Origin: a bacterium
GTDB taxonomy: Bacteria; Patescibacteriota; Andersenbacteria; UBA10190
Direction: 5' to 3'
NCBI GenBank assembly: GCA_002686445.1
Contig: NZCO01000049.1
Span: 1-18,365, forward strand
Length of the DNA: 18,365 nt
Shown: one piece after another, positions 1 through 8,651 of the stretch
Numbering within the stretch: the stretch's first letter is position 1
Layout: each line of letters starts with the position of its first letter
Position numbers and translations under genes: made by a program
The notes under the pieces: model-generated
The model's database searches: none
Told to the model about the DNA's origin: nothing
Seen by the model: the letters and a program-made list of their open reading frames with translations, nothing else

Positions 1-630
1 CAGTTCGATGAGTGCTGCCGCACACTCGGCGCGCAAGGAAGGCACCAGTCCGCCCTGGACGATACCATAAAGTGCCTGTTTAGCTTCCTTGCTCTCAAGC
101 TTTTGGTGGTGTGTCTGACACCGTTTAGCCCACGCAATCGTCTGAGCAACAGCTTGCTCGATGTCGGATTCCGACGCATCAAAGGGAGTAGCGATATCAA
201 GGGGCATGATAATATCAGCGCCCAGCTGTCGCTCAACATCGATCGTGGATTCTGGGGTGAACCGGTGCTCGTCACCATTGATCGGCGAACGGAAGGTCAC
301 TCCATCTGGATCAATCTTCACGTTCTGTCCCAGACTGAAGACCTGATAGCCTCCAGAATCGGTGGTAATTGGCTTTTCCCATTGCATAAACTCGTGCAGC
401 CCGCCTGCCTCCGCTATCAACTGTTCACCTGGTCGCAGGTGTAGATGATACGTATTGGCCAGGATAATTTGCACCCCCAACTTCTCTAGATCCTCGCTAT
501 ACACTTGCCCCCGAATGGCAGCCTGCGTGGCCACGAATTGAAAAAACGGTCCACGTATTGCGCCGTGTGGCGTGGTCAGCGTCGTGAGCCGAGCCGCGCC
601 CAGCTTTGTATCAACGGTGAAGTCAAACAT
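1..630 (-). CDS. tgt: Queuine/preQ1 tRNA-ribosyltransferase, N-terminal 210 residues (runs off left edge)
   Basis: Exchanges guanine 34 of GUN-anticodon tRNAs for a queuosine precursor; cytoplasmic. The frame is open from an ATG at 630 to base 1 (210 codons), about half to two thirds of the usual length. Visible family signatures are LRPG (residues 65-68), DSGGYQVFSL (91-100; Asp91 corresponds to the general base of the Z. mobilis enzyme, and the usual Phe is Tyr) and GIVQGG (189-194). The nucleophilic Asp and the zinc site lie outside the window. Oddity: the base-binding segment usually read as LDEC is LDIA here (144-147), so the conserved Cys is replaced by Ala. It is the last visible gene of the recO operon, 43 nt after the preceding stop, with only a weak GAGAG upstream of the start. 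Family assignment is secure; the base used is not. Confidence 0.95.
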   Translation of the reverse strand, partial: MFDFTVDTKLGAARLTTLTTPHGAIRGPFFQFVATQAAIRGQVYSEDLEKLGVQIILANTYHLHLRPGEQLIAEAGGLHEFMQWEKPITTDSGGYQVFSLGQNVKIDPDGVTFRSPINGDEHRFTPESTIDVERQLGADIIMPLDIATPFDASESDIEQAVAQTIAWAKRCQTHHQKLESKEAKQALYGIVQGGLVPSLRAECAAALIEL

Positions 631-673
631 TGATTGACTCTCGTATTTTACAACCCGTCTGTCAACTATTTGC

Positions 674-2656
674 TCACTGCACTCGGCCCTGACCCGGGGA
701 GGCCGTCTGCGTGGTCGGCGACTTTGTTACCAGTGCGTCGAGCTCGATATCAGTAAATAGGTCGGTCCCCGTCGCCGACAAACGACTCAAGAATGATATA
801 GTACTACCGCTCTGATGCGCACCCGGGGTTATTGAGACCTGGAAATGGAAGTCTTCAAATGGCGCCACACGGCCAATACCTGCCTTTACCAGTGGTATCG
901 TCCAAATTACTTCCTTGGTCCGGTCGTTGAAGCTTATCTCACCCGTGGTGGCGACAGTCTCATCGGTATAGGTCACGCCCTCTCGTAATACCGCCACCAC
1001 GCGCGCCTCACCAATGTCATTAAGCGTCGACCCTAATCGAATTCTGACCGTATATTCAGTCGTCTCACCAGCCGCAGGAGGAATCGGACCTTCGCTGGTA
1101 ATACCAAGTCGCCCGTCATCATAAAATGCATCGACCCCGAGCAGAATATCGGAGGCCACTGACATCACATATCGGTCAGTCACCGGCTGTCGATCTTGTC
1201 CTACCGGCACTCGCACATCCGGACTATCAATCGCGGCTGTGACAATAACGTTGTTGTTTATGGCTGATTCATCCTTGGCAAATGCCTCTGGGTCTTGGAT
1301 CAAGAAGTTATACAGAATTTCGCCCTCGTCCTGAGGGTTGAGCAACGCCAGATCAGGTACCGACGCGGACGTCCAGGTAATAGTCTTGGTAGTTGGGTTA
1401 TACGCACCGCTTTTTAGCTTCAGTGAGGCTTCATCCACCGCGTCTCCTTCCAGCACGGCGGTAATAATCACATCCTTAAGGCCTACCGTCCCCGAGTTGC
1501 GGTATTTCACTACGCCGTTTATGCGCTGCTTAGTCCGCACCGTCAGCGGACTCGGCGCGTCCTCGAAGGTTTGAATTACCGATAGCTCCGAGGCTGATAC
1601 CGTGACCACTGCTGAGCCAGTCCGCTGCACGAAGCGAGCTTCATCCTGCCGGATGCCCACCTTCACGGTTAAGGTACGTTGCTCTCCCGGCTCGCCCTCA
1701 ATAAATAACACGACGGTGTAGGTTTCGCTGGCCAACGACTCGATCAGCGGCAAGTCCCACTCCCCCTCAATCGGATCAAAGCCGGCCGTAAACTGAGGAT
1801 CTCCGGTTGCTAACTCAAGCCCGGGCGTAGGTTCAAGCCCTAAAAACCCTCCCGTTAATGGCGTCGCGCTCTTGTTCCGCACAGTGATAGTAGCCAGCAC
1901 TCGTTCACCCCGCCCAGCCTGCTGATTCATACTGATCGACACGTCGACCGGCTGCGCCACGACGGTGGTTGTTGCTAGGACTGATTTATCGAAGCGCCCG
2001 CTGGGAAAATTGGCTGGTGTCAGCCGAATTTCGGCTCGCGCCACGACTGAGGCGTTTTCTTCCGCTACCAGCCTGCCGGTAAGCGAAAATGAGTCGCTGG
2101 CCATACTTGGTAGGTCGCCAACCGGAAAGATGTATTGACTACCAGTCTCAATCAGCTCTGGTGGAGTATCACTGGGTTCAAACCCCAGTGGCGCTTCGAA
2201 CATCACTTCAACCTCCTGCCAGTCGACGAAGCTTTCGTTGCCGAAATTAATCGTGTAGGTAATTTCCTCACCGGAGGTAAATTCGTCATCCACCTCCACG
2301 GCAATAGCCATTTGATCAGGGGTGACGTTCTGCCGCACCCGGTACCAGAGCGTCAGAGCGATGGTGCTAGCAAACAGCGCCGCCAAAACCACGCCGGTGA
2401 TTGACCAAATAATGATGCGGCGACGCCTCCGGCTGACTTCCCCGCTAATATCTTTAAACTTCACCGGTTTGTGCGGTTCGTTGTCAGTCGGTACCGCCGT
2501 GTGCCGCAGTCCCAAGTGCTGAATTTCCTCTGCCCGGCTCTGGATTGTTTCCGATTCCTCGCGACCATACAGCTCGCGCTGCAGATTACGAATTTTTTCT
2601 AGTGATTCTTCCTCGCCCTCGGACTCCGGGGTTTTTTTGTCAGGTTTCTTAGCCAT
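674..2656 (-). CDS. Membrane-anchored protein with DUF11-like extracellular repeats
   Basis: Function unknown. The 660-residue protein has a highly charged cytoplasmic N-terminus (about 1-75), a pentaarginine stop (76-80), a single transmembrane helix (about 81-104) and a large outer part made of about four beta-sandwich repeats (starting near 115, 240, 360 and 540). These contain motifs such as GEEITYTINFGN and WTSASVPDL that resemble DUF11/CARDB-type adhesive domains. The basic stretch just before the helix predicts N-in, C-out topology. It starts 7 nt after the recO stop, so it is almost certainly cotranscribed with recO and tgt. I see no Shine-Dalgarno site before the ATG, so translation may be coupled to recO. 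No catalytic motif is evident. A role in cell envelope structure or surface contact is inference only. Confidence 0.85.
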   Translation of the reverse strand: MAKKPDKKTPESEGEEESLEKIRNLQRELYGREESETIQSRAEEIQHLGLRHTAVPTDNEPHKPVKFKDISGEVSRRRRRIIIWSITGVVLAALFASTIALTLWYRVRQNVTPDQMAIAVEVDDEFTSGEEITYTINFGNESFVDWQEVEVMFEAPLGFEPSDTPPELIETGSQYIFPVGDLPSMASDSFSLTGRLVAEENASVVARAEIRLTPANFPSGRFDKSVLATTTVVAQPVDVSISMNQQAGRGERVLATITVRNKSATPLTGGFLGLEPTPGLELATGDPQFTAGFDPIEGEWDLPLIESLASETYTVVLFIEGEPGEQRTLTVKVGIRQDEARFVQRTGSAVVTVSASELSVIQTFEDAPSPLTVRTKQRINGVVKYRNSGTVGLKDVIITAVLEGDAVDEASLKLKSGAYNPTTKTITWTSASVPDLALLNPQDEGEILYNFLIQDPEAFAKDESAINNNVIVTAAIDSPDVRVPVGQDRQPVTDRYVMSVASDILLGVDAFYDDGRLGITSEGPIPPAAGETTEYTVRIRLGSTLNDIGEARVVAVLREGVTYTDETVATTGEISFNDRTKEVIWTIPLVKAGIGRVAPFEDFHFQVSITPGAHQSGSTISFLSRLSATGTDLFTDIELDALVTKSPTTQTASPGQGRVQ

Positions 2657-2663
2657 AGGACTT

Positions 2664-3398
2664 TTAAGAACCGACTGTTAGCGGTGCTTCAATTACACCA
2701 GCGAAATAGTGACGGAGCGTTTGCAGGAGTTGGCTGCCTTCAGTGTCGGTGATCTTAAGCTGCAGCGCCCGCTCTGGATGCTTACTGATCCACCGCAACG
2801 CCTTGAGCAATCGTGGAGAAAGCGACTCGGCTGTCCCAGCGAACGACCCGTGACACGTCAGACAGCGCCAACCGCCAGCCTGGCTATCCATAATAACCGC
2901 AGAAACGGGAGCATCGGCAGCGCAGTGCTGACAGCGCTGCAGTTGTGGAGCAAGTCCAGCACACTGCAATGCGTATAGTCCGATAGTTACTTCCATAACT
3001 TGTTGCTTCGCTGCTGGTAGCTGTGGTAATTGCCCACAGGCATGTGTAATAGCATCGAACAGTTCTGGATAGGGATGCTCTGGCTCGAGTAATCCGACAA
3101 TCAGGCGACTTAAGACTTCCGCGTGACGGAGCGCCTGCGGATCCTGATGTAGCGCAACGTAACCATCGACGGGTTCAACGGCAGCTAAAAAACGATAGCG
3201 GTCGGCACCAGTTAACAGTGCCACTACCTGCGTCAGTGGTTCGATGTGCCCCCCTCTCCGGGACGGAATTTTGCGCACCCCTTTGGCCAATACGCGCACC
3301 AGTCCTTGCTGACGAGTCAGCAAGGTAACGATACGATCGGCTTCACCACTATCCCGTCGGGACAGGACAAGGGCATGCACTTTTTCTCGGTGCGCCAT
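2664..3398 (-). CDS. recO: DNA repair protein RecO
   Basis: RecO loads RecA on SSB-coated single-stranded DNA with RecR in the RecFOR pathway. The 244-residue length is typical. The N-terminal OB-fold region carries the expected opening (HALVLSRRDSGEADRIVTLL, 8-27) followed by LVRVLAKGVRK (33-43). A zinc-binding module is complete: Cys156-x2-Cys159 and Cys179-x2-Cys182. It heads the operon recO - 660-aa membrane protein - tgt. The ATG at 3398 follows an AAGGG at short spacing, and a TATACT -10-like box lies about 10 nt upstream of the start, so the leader would be very short. Nothing is missing; confidence is high. Confidence 0.93.
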   Translation of the reverse strand: MAHREKVHALVLSRRDSGEADRIVTLLTRQQGLVRVLAKGVRKIPSRRGGHIEPLTQVVALLTGADRYRFLAAVEPVDGYVALHQDPQALRHAEVLSRLIVGLLEPEHPYPELFDAITHACGQLPQLPAAKQQVMEVTIGLYALQCAGLAPQLQRCQHCAADAPVSAVIMDSQAGGWRCLTCHGSFAGTAESLSPRLLKALRWISKHPERALQLKITDTEGSQLLQTLRHYFAGVIEAPLTVGS

Positions 3399-3407
3399 AT
3401 GCCCTTA

Positions 3408-3413
3408 AGTATA
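3408..3413 (-). promoter_or_regulatory. Candidate -10 box (TATACT) for the recO operon
   Basis: A perfect-looking TATACT lies on the minus strand, giving a predicted start about 10 nt before the recO ATG. I see no convincing -35 element 16-18 nt further upstream (the nearest TTGACT, near 3452-3457, is too far away), so this is a tentative call. Confidence 0.35.
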
Positions 3414-3537
3414 GCGCAGGTGCCCCCCTGTTAGTATGAGGCTTTAACAAGTCAAACCAGCGCTAATTCATGCCCTACATACCGTGTTCCAGCCCGACCT
3501 AGAAATGTCTCCAACCAACAACGCGTCCTTGAGAAAA

Positions 3538-3568
3538 TTGACGACGCACCCTAACCTAAGATTATATT
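3538..3568 (+). promoter_or_regulatory. Candidate sigma70-like promoter for the 48-codon ORF
   Basis: TTGACG at 3538-3543 is followed by TTATAT at 3562-3567 (18-nt spacer) or TATATT at 3563-3568 (19 nt). It points rightward into the small gene at 3614-3760 and lies in the region separating it from the divergently transcribed recO. Confidence 0.5.
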
Positions 3569-3613
3569 CACTGGGAGTTGTTCATTTGCTCAAAAACAAC
3601 TGGGGACGACGCT

Positions 3614-3760
3614 ATGGCACATCGTTGGTCAAAATCCACGCGCAGTAGTTCACACGAAGCACCGGGTAGCAACCGAGCAAGAGCAGCGGTGGGATGCGGC
3701 AGTCTAGACAACCGCCCTGCTTCCTCTGTCGCGGACAAGAATAAACCCATCAAGAAATAA
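3614..3760 (+). CDS. Small basic orphan protein (48 aa)
   Basis: I do not recognise this protein. The 48-residue product is basic and rich in Ser, Arg, Ala and Lys, ends in KNKPIKK, and has no predicted membrane segment. The ATG at 3614 is preceded by GGGGAC at suitable distance; an in-frame TTG at 3578 is less likely because it touches its own purine-rich stretch. Support comes from layout rather than homology: a promoter-like pair at 3538-3568 upstream and a plus-strand intrinsic terminator at 3788-3830 just downstream, in the otherwise empty gap between recO and the TPR-like gene. It could be an orphan small gene or a non-coding transcript that happens to contain an open frame. Confidence 0.45.
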   Translation: MAHRWSKSTRSSSHEAPGSNRARAAVGCGSLDNRPASSVADKNKPIKK

Positions 3761-3787
3761 TCATGCCGTCTTAGCACGAGAAACATA

Positions 3788-3830
3788 ACCCTCCACAATC
3801 ACACCTGATTTGTGCGAGGGTATTTTTTTT
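3788..3830 (+). terminator. Intrinsic terminator after the 48-aa ORF
   Basis: Hairpin with ACCCTC (3788-3793) pairing with GAGGGT (3816-3821), extended inward by CACAA/TTGTG with a one-base bulge, followed by eight T residues (3823-3830). Oriented on the plus strand. Confidence 0.8.
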
Positions 3831-3872
3831 AGGAACCGCTAAGTCCAATGAGCGCGTGCCAAAATACGAGAA

Positions 3873-3902
3873 GAAAAAACCTCTCGAACTGATATCGAGA
3901 GG
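3873..3902 (-). terminator. Intrinsic terminator for the TPR-like gene
   Basis: Perfect 8-bp stem CCTCTCGA (3880-3887) / TCGAGAGG (3895-3902) with a 7-nt loop; on the minus strand it runs into a T tract (A residues at 3874-3879). It lies 40 nt after the end of the gene at 3943-4728 and faces the plus-strand terminator at 3788-3830. Confidence 0.85.
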
Positions 3903-3942
3903 AAAATTACGCGATCGCAGAAACCAGGCGCCGCCTGACAGG

Positions 3943-4728
3943 TCAGTGCATGGAATCGAGCATTTCGCAACTTTTGTCCCGTTGCTCCCGGAATCGCTCG
4001 TTAGTAGGATCCTGACGCAAAGACAATTGCCACGCATTCGCTGCTCGCACAAGAGTATCGTACTGATGGCCAGGTAATTCCATCTCGCCATAGAGACTGA
4101 CCAGCAACATGTAGACGGTCGCGCGCGAGTGAAATTCCGAGTCCTCATGATACCCCAAAGAGATATTCGCCCACCCTAACGCAATATGAGCATCGCTGCT
4201 ATCCCCACGTTGGTGGTAGAATCTAGCCACACTGTAGCAAAGACTACCAAGCTCCTGCGGGGTACTACCATCACCATTCGTCGCAAGTCCGGTAAACTCC
4301 ATTTGCATGCCGGAAGAGGTATACGCGTCGGCATTACCAGTCTCAGTGGCAAGGATTATACGGGCCGTATGGGTGTGTACTGACCATCCAAGCTCATCTG
4401 CCAACTCATGGGTTCGATCAGGATCTCCCGTTCCAGCTGCGATCATCAGTTCGCAATTCAATGCTTCAATATGAGGTGTTTCACTGTCCTGGGCGGCTTG
4501 CCGAGCCATTGTTGTGGCTTCTTCCCACTCCCCCCGCCAGTACAAACACCAAGCCATCAGACCCCATATGAATCTTTGCCTATTGTCATCAAGAACCTCG
4601 CTCTCGTGCCCAAGAACTGCATTGCACCTCGCCAGGCAGTCGCCATACCTTCCATTAAGGTACTGGACCGTCAACTCAGTCCTTAAATAGGCATACGCAT
4701 CGATTTCCACATTACTTACATCCACCAT
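3943..4728 (-). CDS. TPR-like alpha-helical protein (261 aa)
   Basis: Not recognised at family level. The sequence is a run of paired amphipathic helices reminiscent of tetratricopeptide repeats, for example QYLNGRYGDCLARCNAVLG, AWCLYWRGEWEEATTMARQA and YSVARFYHQRGDSSDAHIAL. There is no signal peptide or membrane helix, so a cytoplasmic protein-binding role is the natural inference. I prefer the ATG at 4728 because GGAG stands 7 nt before it; an in-frame ATG at 4743 would add five residues but has no Shine-Dalgarno site. The gene is monocistronic: its own promoter lies at 4783-4811 and its own terminator at 3873-3902. No catalytic motif is seen. Confidence 0.8.
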   Translation of the reverse strand: MVDVSNVEIDAYAYLRTELTVQYLNGRYGDCLARCNAVLGHESEVLDDNRQRFIWGLMAWCLYWRGEWEEATTMARQAAQDSETPHIEALNCELMIAAGTGDPDRTHELADELGWSVHTHTARIILATETGNADAYTSSGMQMEFTGLATNGDGSTPQELGSLCYSVARFYHQRGDSSDAHIALGWANISLGYHEDSEFHSRATVYMLLVSLYGEMELPGHQYDTLVRAANAWQLSLRQDPTNERFREQRDKSCEMLDSMH

Positions 4729-4782
4729 GACAAAGCTCCGCATTTCAAAAAACCAGTGAGAAAGAACACCAACCCGCGGGGA

Positions 4783-4811
4783 ACCCTAATAGAAATTGAC
4801 ACCTACGTCAA
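4783..4811 (-). promoter_or_regulatory. Sigma70-like promoter for the TPR-like gene
   Basis: On the minus strand TTGACG (complement of 4806-4811) and TAGGGT (complement of 4783-4788) are separated by exactly 17 nt. The predicted start lies about 45 nt before the ATG at 4728, in the gap after ileS. Confidence 0.6.
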
Positions 4812-4896
4812 CTCGCCAAATTGAAAGTTTTTTTCCGGACGAACATATCTACGTACTTAAATACGCAAAATATGAAGGCAATAAAACCAACAGCAG

Positions 4897-7836
4897 CTAT
4901 TTCGAGACGGCTAGTTTGGCACTTTTCCCATTTATTTTCAGTTCGGCTGTCGCGTCGGCACCTGCCGCATCAGAAATAATCTCATCAACTTGAAGTGCTT
5001 CAGAGATGAGACTCTGCTGCAATTTAAAGGCCGCATTCATTTCGCTATCGTCAGTCGCAAATGCCAAGGTAATGCGATCACCGAGCTCATAGCCAGCCTC
5101 GCGACGAAGCTTCTGTCCATGACGAATAATATCGCGAGCAATTCCTTCTGCCTTTAACTCGCTCGTTAATTCAGTAACTAGTGCGACTCGTATTTTTTCC
5201 TCCTCCTTACTAACCGCGACCGAGTCACTTAACGACGGCAGCTCACCAGCAGTAATCTTTTTGACGTTCAACTCGTCGGCCATCATGGTTCGAAGTTCAT
5301 CCGTTAAACCCTCTACATCGGGAATGACGATCTCTGCTAATGGTTGGCGCACTTTGATACCCGATCGGGCTCGAACTGCCATACCTGCGGACACTACTTC
5401 TCGGACCATGCCCATAGTTGTCAGTAGCTCCTTGTCGTCATCAGTCAACGCAGCAGTAGTATCTTCTTTGGTCGGATATCGCTCGAGATGGACTGATTTA
5501 TTACCAGTTAAGTTCTGATACATGGTTTCAGAGACGAACGGCATAAAGGGAGCCAGTAGCGTGCTGACGCGCACCAACACGGTATACAAGGTGGCCAGCG
5601 CCGCTTGCGTGTCTTTCGCATCGTCGCTGTGCGCAACTTGGAAGCGCTGCCGTGATCGTCGCACATACCAATTACTTAGGTCATCTACAAAGGGACTGAA
5701 GTAACGGGCCGCGGTATCGAAACGATACAACTCACTTTGCTCCGTGACCTCATGCTCCAACTTCCGTACTCGAGCCATGATCCATTGGTCAAGGGTGTTG
5801 TCACTATCGTTATGTACTTCACCATTTGGTCGTTGCCAGTCATTTGCCAAGGCGTAGCGAACAAAGAAGCTGTAGACGTTCCAAAGGGTCTGATACAGAT
5901 TACGGTGCATTTCCTGTAATGATTTCTCCGAAAACACGTACGGCTCGCCGAACGTACTGGAGACAAAGAACATACGGACCGTATCGGCGCCGTACTTGGC
6001 CAGGGTTGGATCGATGTCCGGATAATTCTTTAACTTTTTAGATAGCTTGTTGCCATCATCGCCGAAGATAATCCCGGAGCCAATGGCGTTAGTAAACGCT
6101 GGCTCATCCTTAATGGCGACGGACAGCACGTGGAGCACATAAAACCAAGCACGAGTCATCTCAACGCTTTCGACTATGAAGTCAGCCGGCGAGCCTTCCT
6201 CAACTATGTCCTTGTTCTCAAACGGATAGTGCCACTGGGCAAACTGCATCGAACCGGAATCGAACCACACATCCAGTACCTCTTCGATCCGTTTCATTGT
6301 CCCGGCGCACGAGCCGCACTTCCAGGTGAACTCATCAACATGTGGTCGATGCAGGTCAGGAATATCTTTCTCGCCAGATAACTTCTCCAATTCGGTGACG
6401 TCGCCGACGCAAACCCGCTCATCACATGAATCACACTCCCAAATCGGCACAGGCACACTCCAGTAACGATTGCGCGAAACCGCCCAATCAGGAGCTGACT
6501 CCAAGCCTTTTTTAAAGCGACCCTCTTTAATATGTTCAGGTATCCAAGTGATATTTTCGTTTGCCGCGATCATGCGATCTTTGAACTCGGTGACGCGGAC
6601 AAACCAGGTATCAAGCGCGTAATAGATCAATGGCTCATCACACCGCCAACAGTGTGGGTAGCTGTGGGTGTACTTGGCACTCTTTAGAAGTAGTCCCCGC
6701 TTCTCTAGGTCTTCGGTAATCGGCTTGTTGGCGTCAAACAGGTTCATACCTCCCCACTGCGGCACTTGCTCATGAAACTTTCCATTCGTATCGATCGTGC
6801 GCAGCACTGGCAAATCATTCTTTTTACCAACCTCAGCATCCTCGGTACCGAAGGCCGGCGCCATATGCACAAATCCAGTTCCTTCTTCAGCTGTTACGTG
6901 CTCGGCTAACACCAGTCCATAGGTAGGTGCTTCTGTCTTGAGCGCCTTGGCCACGTCAGCAAATAAAGGCTCATACGTGAGTGCTGCTAACTCGTCGTGC
7001 TTCCACGCTTTGGTGGTCTTGGCATCAGCACCGAAAATAGGTTCGACGAGCTCTTCCGCTAAGATGTATGACTCACCGCTGACTTCGACCGTCACGTACC
7101 CAATGGCCTTGCTATAAGCGACCGCTACGTTCGCTGGCAGAGTCCAGGGGGTCGTCGTCCAGACTAAGATCGATGTCTGGTCCATATTCACCACCGGCAG
7201 ACGTACATACACAGCTAGATCGGCACGATCACTGTAGGCCATGCTCGTTTCGAAGTTCGACAGCGGCGTCGCGCAGCGAATACAGTACGGCGTTGAGCGA
7301 AAATCTTTGTAGATTAAATCCTTATCCCAGAGCTGTCGGAACGCCCACCACTCCGATTCCATAAAGTCTCGATCAAGCGTGGCGTACGGATTATCGTATT
7401 CTGCCCAGCGCCCAAGGCGCTTGAGTGTGGCGGTGAACTCATCTATATACCGGAAGACAACCTCGCGGCATTTGTCATTGAACTTACCGATACCATACGC
7501 TTCAATGTCTTTCTTCGACTTGAACCCCAGCTCCTTTTCAACAATGACTTCAACCGGCAGACCGTGCGTATCCCAACCGACGCGACGTGGCACGCGGTAT
7601 CCCTGCATCGTCTTATACCGCAGCACGGTGTCCTTAATAGCCGACTGCAATACATGCCCATAGTGGGGCTTACCGGTGGCATAGGGCGGACCGTCATAAA
7701 AAGTGAACAGTTCACCGTCAGCGCGCTGTTTCACTGACTCCTCGAAGACTTTTTCGCGTTCCCAAAACTCCAGCACGTCGCGTTCGAGCTGGTCAGTATC
7801 TACTCTTGATTCAACATCAGTAAATTGGCTAGCCAT
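4897..7836 (-). CDS. ileS: Isoleucyl-tRNA synthetase, eukaryote-like type
   Basis: Charges tRNA-Ile with isoleucine. The 979-residue class I enzyme is complete: HYGH (58-61, within GPPYATGKPHYGH) is the HIGH motif and KLSKK (597-601, followed by LKNYPD) is the KMSKS loop. The editing domain motif WTTTPWTLPANVAVAY lies between them, a Cys-rich knuckle (CDSCDE ... CGSCAG) sits near 475-520, and an anticodon-binding domain follows. The GPP-ATG-PHYGH and KxSK-x-KNYPD signatures mark the type found in eukaryotes and a subset of bacteria, which in other species is often insensitive to mupirocin; that property is inferred from family knowledge. It lies 45 nt after the lysine-tailed glycosyltransferase-like gene and is probably the last gene of an argS - GT - ileS operon. 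The only Shine-Dalgarno candidate, GAAGG, is very close to the ATG. Confidence 0.95.
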   Translation of the reverse strand: MASQFTDVESRVDTDQLERDVLEFWEREKVFEESVKQRADGELFTFYDGPPYATGKPHYGHVLQSAIKDTVLRYKTMQGYRVPRRVGWDTHGLPVEVIVEKELGFKSKKDIEAYGIGKFNDKCREVVFRYIDEFTATLKRLGRWAEYDNPYATLDRDFMESEWWAFRQLWDKDLIYKDFRSTPYCIRCATPLSNFETSMAYSDRADLAVYVRLPVVNMDQTSILVWTTTPWTLPANVAVAYSKAIGYVTVEVSGESYILAEELVEPIFGADAKTTKAWKHDELAALTYEPLFADVAKALKTEAPTYGLVLAEHVTAEEGTGFVHMAPAFGTEDAEVGKKNDLPVLRTIDTNGKFHEQVPQWGGMNLFDANKPITEDLEKRGLLLKSAKYTHSYPHCWRCDEPLIYYALDTWFVRVTEFKDRMIAANENITWIPEHIKEGRFKKGLESAPDWAVSRNRYWSVPVPIWECDSCDERVCVGDVTELEKLSGEKDIPDLHRPHVDEFTWKCGSCAGTMKRIEEVLDVWFDSGSMQFAQWHYPFENKDIVEEGSPADFIVESVEMTRAWFYVLHVLSVAIKDEPAFTNAIGSGIIFGDDGNKLSKKLKNYPDIDPTLAKYGADTVRMFFVSSTFGEPYVFSEKSLQEMHRNLYQTLWNVYSFFVRYALANDWQRPNGEVHNDSDNTLDQWIMARVRKLEHEVTEQSELYRFDTAARYFSPFVDDLSNWYVRRSRQRFQVAHSDDAKDTQAALATLYTVLVRVSTLLAPFMPFVSETMYQNLTGNKSVHLERYPTKEDTTAALTDDDKELLTTMGMVREVVSAGMAVRARSGIKVRQPLAEIVIPDVEGLTDELRTMMADELNVKKITAGELPSLSDSVAVSKEEEKIRVALVTELTSELKAEGIARDIIRHGQKLRREAGYELGDRITLAFATDDSEMNAAFKLQQSLISEALQVDEIISDAAGADATAELKINGKSAKLAVSK

Positions 7837-7881
7837 AGCCTTCAGTAAAGCCTAGAAGGCGCTAATCGTAAAGAAATACGG

Positions 7882-8607
7882 CTATTTCTTGGTCTTCTTC
7901 TTTTTGGGCTTTTTGGCTGGCTTTTTCTTTTTGGTGCGGACCTTCTTTTTACTCTTTGGCTTTGCTTTCTTAACTCGTCGCTTCTTTTTTTCCGTCACTA
8001 CATCTTCGTACAATGCCAGGAGCTCTTTGACTCGCCCTGCCCAATCAACGCGTTCAATATCTTCGGTCTCGATAACCACAACCCGCTCAGCTGGATAGCC
8101 ATGTCGCTCGACAAGTAATTTCTTGTCGTTGGCTTTGAAGACAATAATGCGACGAGCTCGCTTGCACAGCTGCGCGAACGCTACGCGTGCGCCCAACATA
8201 AACGTGCGGACAAACAATCCACTTTCGAGTTTGCCGCGTGGCACGTAGTGGAAGGTCGTGATCATACGACCGGGATAGACAAATGGAATCAATCCTTCCG
8301 GAGAGTGGAAGACATCAAGGCGCGCCGAGCGTAAGAAACTGGAAATTAACATATGTGAGTACAGCACCGGCAAGTAGCGGCGATACTGCACAAAGGGGAA
8401 GCGCTTGATAATGACGTTCTTCTTAGAGAACTTCTGCAGCAACTTTTTGTCCTGCATCCGCTCATCGAAGAACAAGACCCAGGTGTGCTCCTGCTTCTTA
8501 TCCGCCTCAATCAAGTGCGTAATCAGATTCTCCGTAAACCGCGCGATCTTGGGATCATAGCGCTTGTGTTGCGGCAATATAATGTGGGCATCAATTCCTA
8601 TCCTCAT
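7882..8607 (-). CDS. Glycosyltransferase-like (GT-B N-terminal half) protein with lysine-rich tail
   Basis: The first ~200 of 241 residues resemble the N-terminal Rossmann half of GT4-type glycosyltransferases: MRIGIDAHII start, FTENLITHLIEADKKQ, LDVFHSPEGLIPF and MITTFHYVPRG. The usual C-terminal nucleotide-sugar domain with its EX7E motif is absent. Instead residues 206-241 form a disordered tail in which about 25 of 36 residues are Lys or Arg. The gene lies between argS and ileS with gaps of 44 and 45 nt, so it is probably cotranscribed with two tRNA synthetases. No Shine-Dalgarno site is visible at the ATG. It may be a non-catalytic derivative that binds RNA or other polyanions through its tail; that is inference. 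A frameshift that removed the second domain is unlikely, because only 45 nt separate it from ileS. Confidence 0.75.
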   Translation of the reverse strand: MRIGIDAHIILPQHKRYDPKIARFTENLITHLIEADKKQEHTWVLFFDERMQDKKLLQKFSKKNVIIKRFPFVQYRRYLPVLYSHMLISSFLRSARLDVFHSPEGLIPFVYPGRMITTFHYVPRGKLESGLFVRTFMLGARVAFAQLCKRARRIIVFKANDKKLLVERHGYPAERVVVIETEDIERVDWAGRVKELLALYEDVVTEKKKRRVKKAKPKSKKKVRTKKKKPAKKPKKKKTKK

Positions 8608-8651
8608 GGGAGTATTAGAGTAAAGGCTAACTAAAAGCGCGTAAAGGGCAA

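Noticed and set aside
3771..4148. 125-codon minus-strand frame overlapping the end of the TPR-like gene
   Set aside because: It runs through both facing terminators and lacks a start signal; the overlapping gene in another frame is much better supported.
4744..4896. Possible regulatory RNA or terminator after ileS
   Set aside because: Apart from the promoter of the TPR-like gene I found no stable hairpin followed by a T tract.
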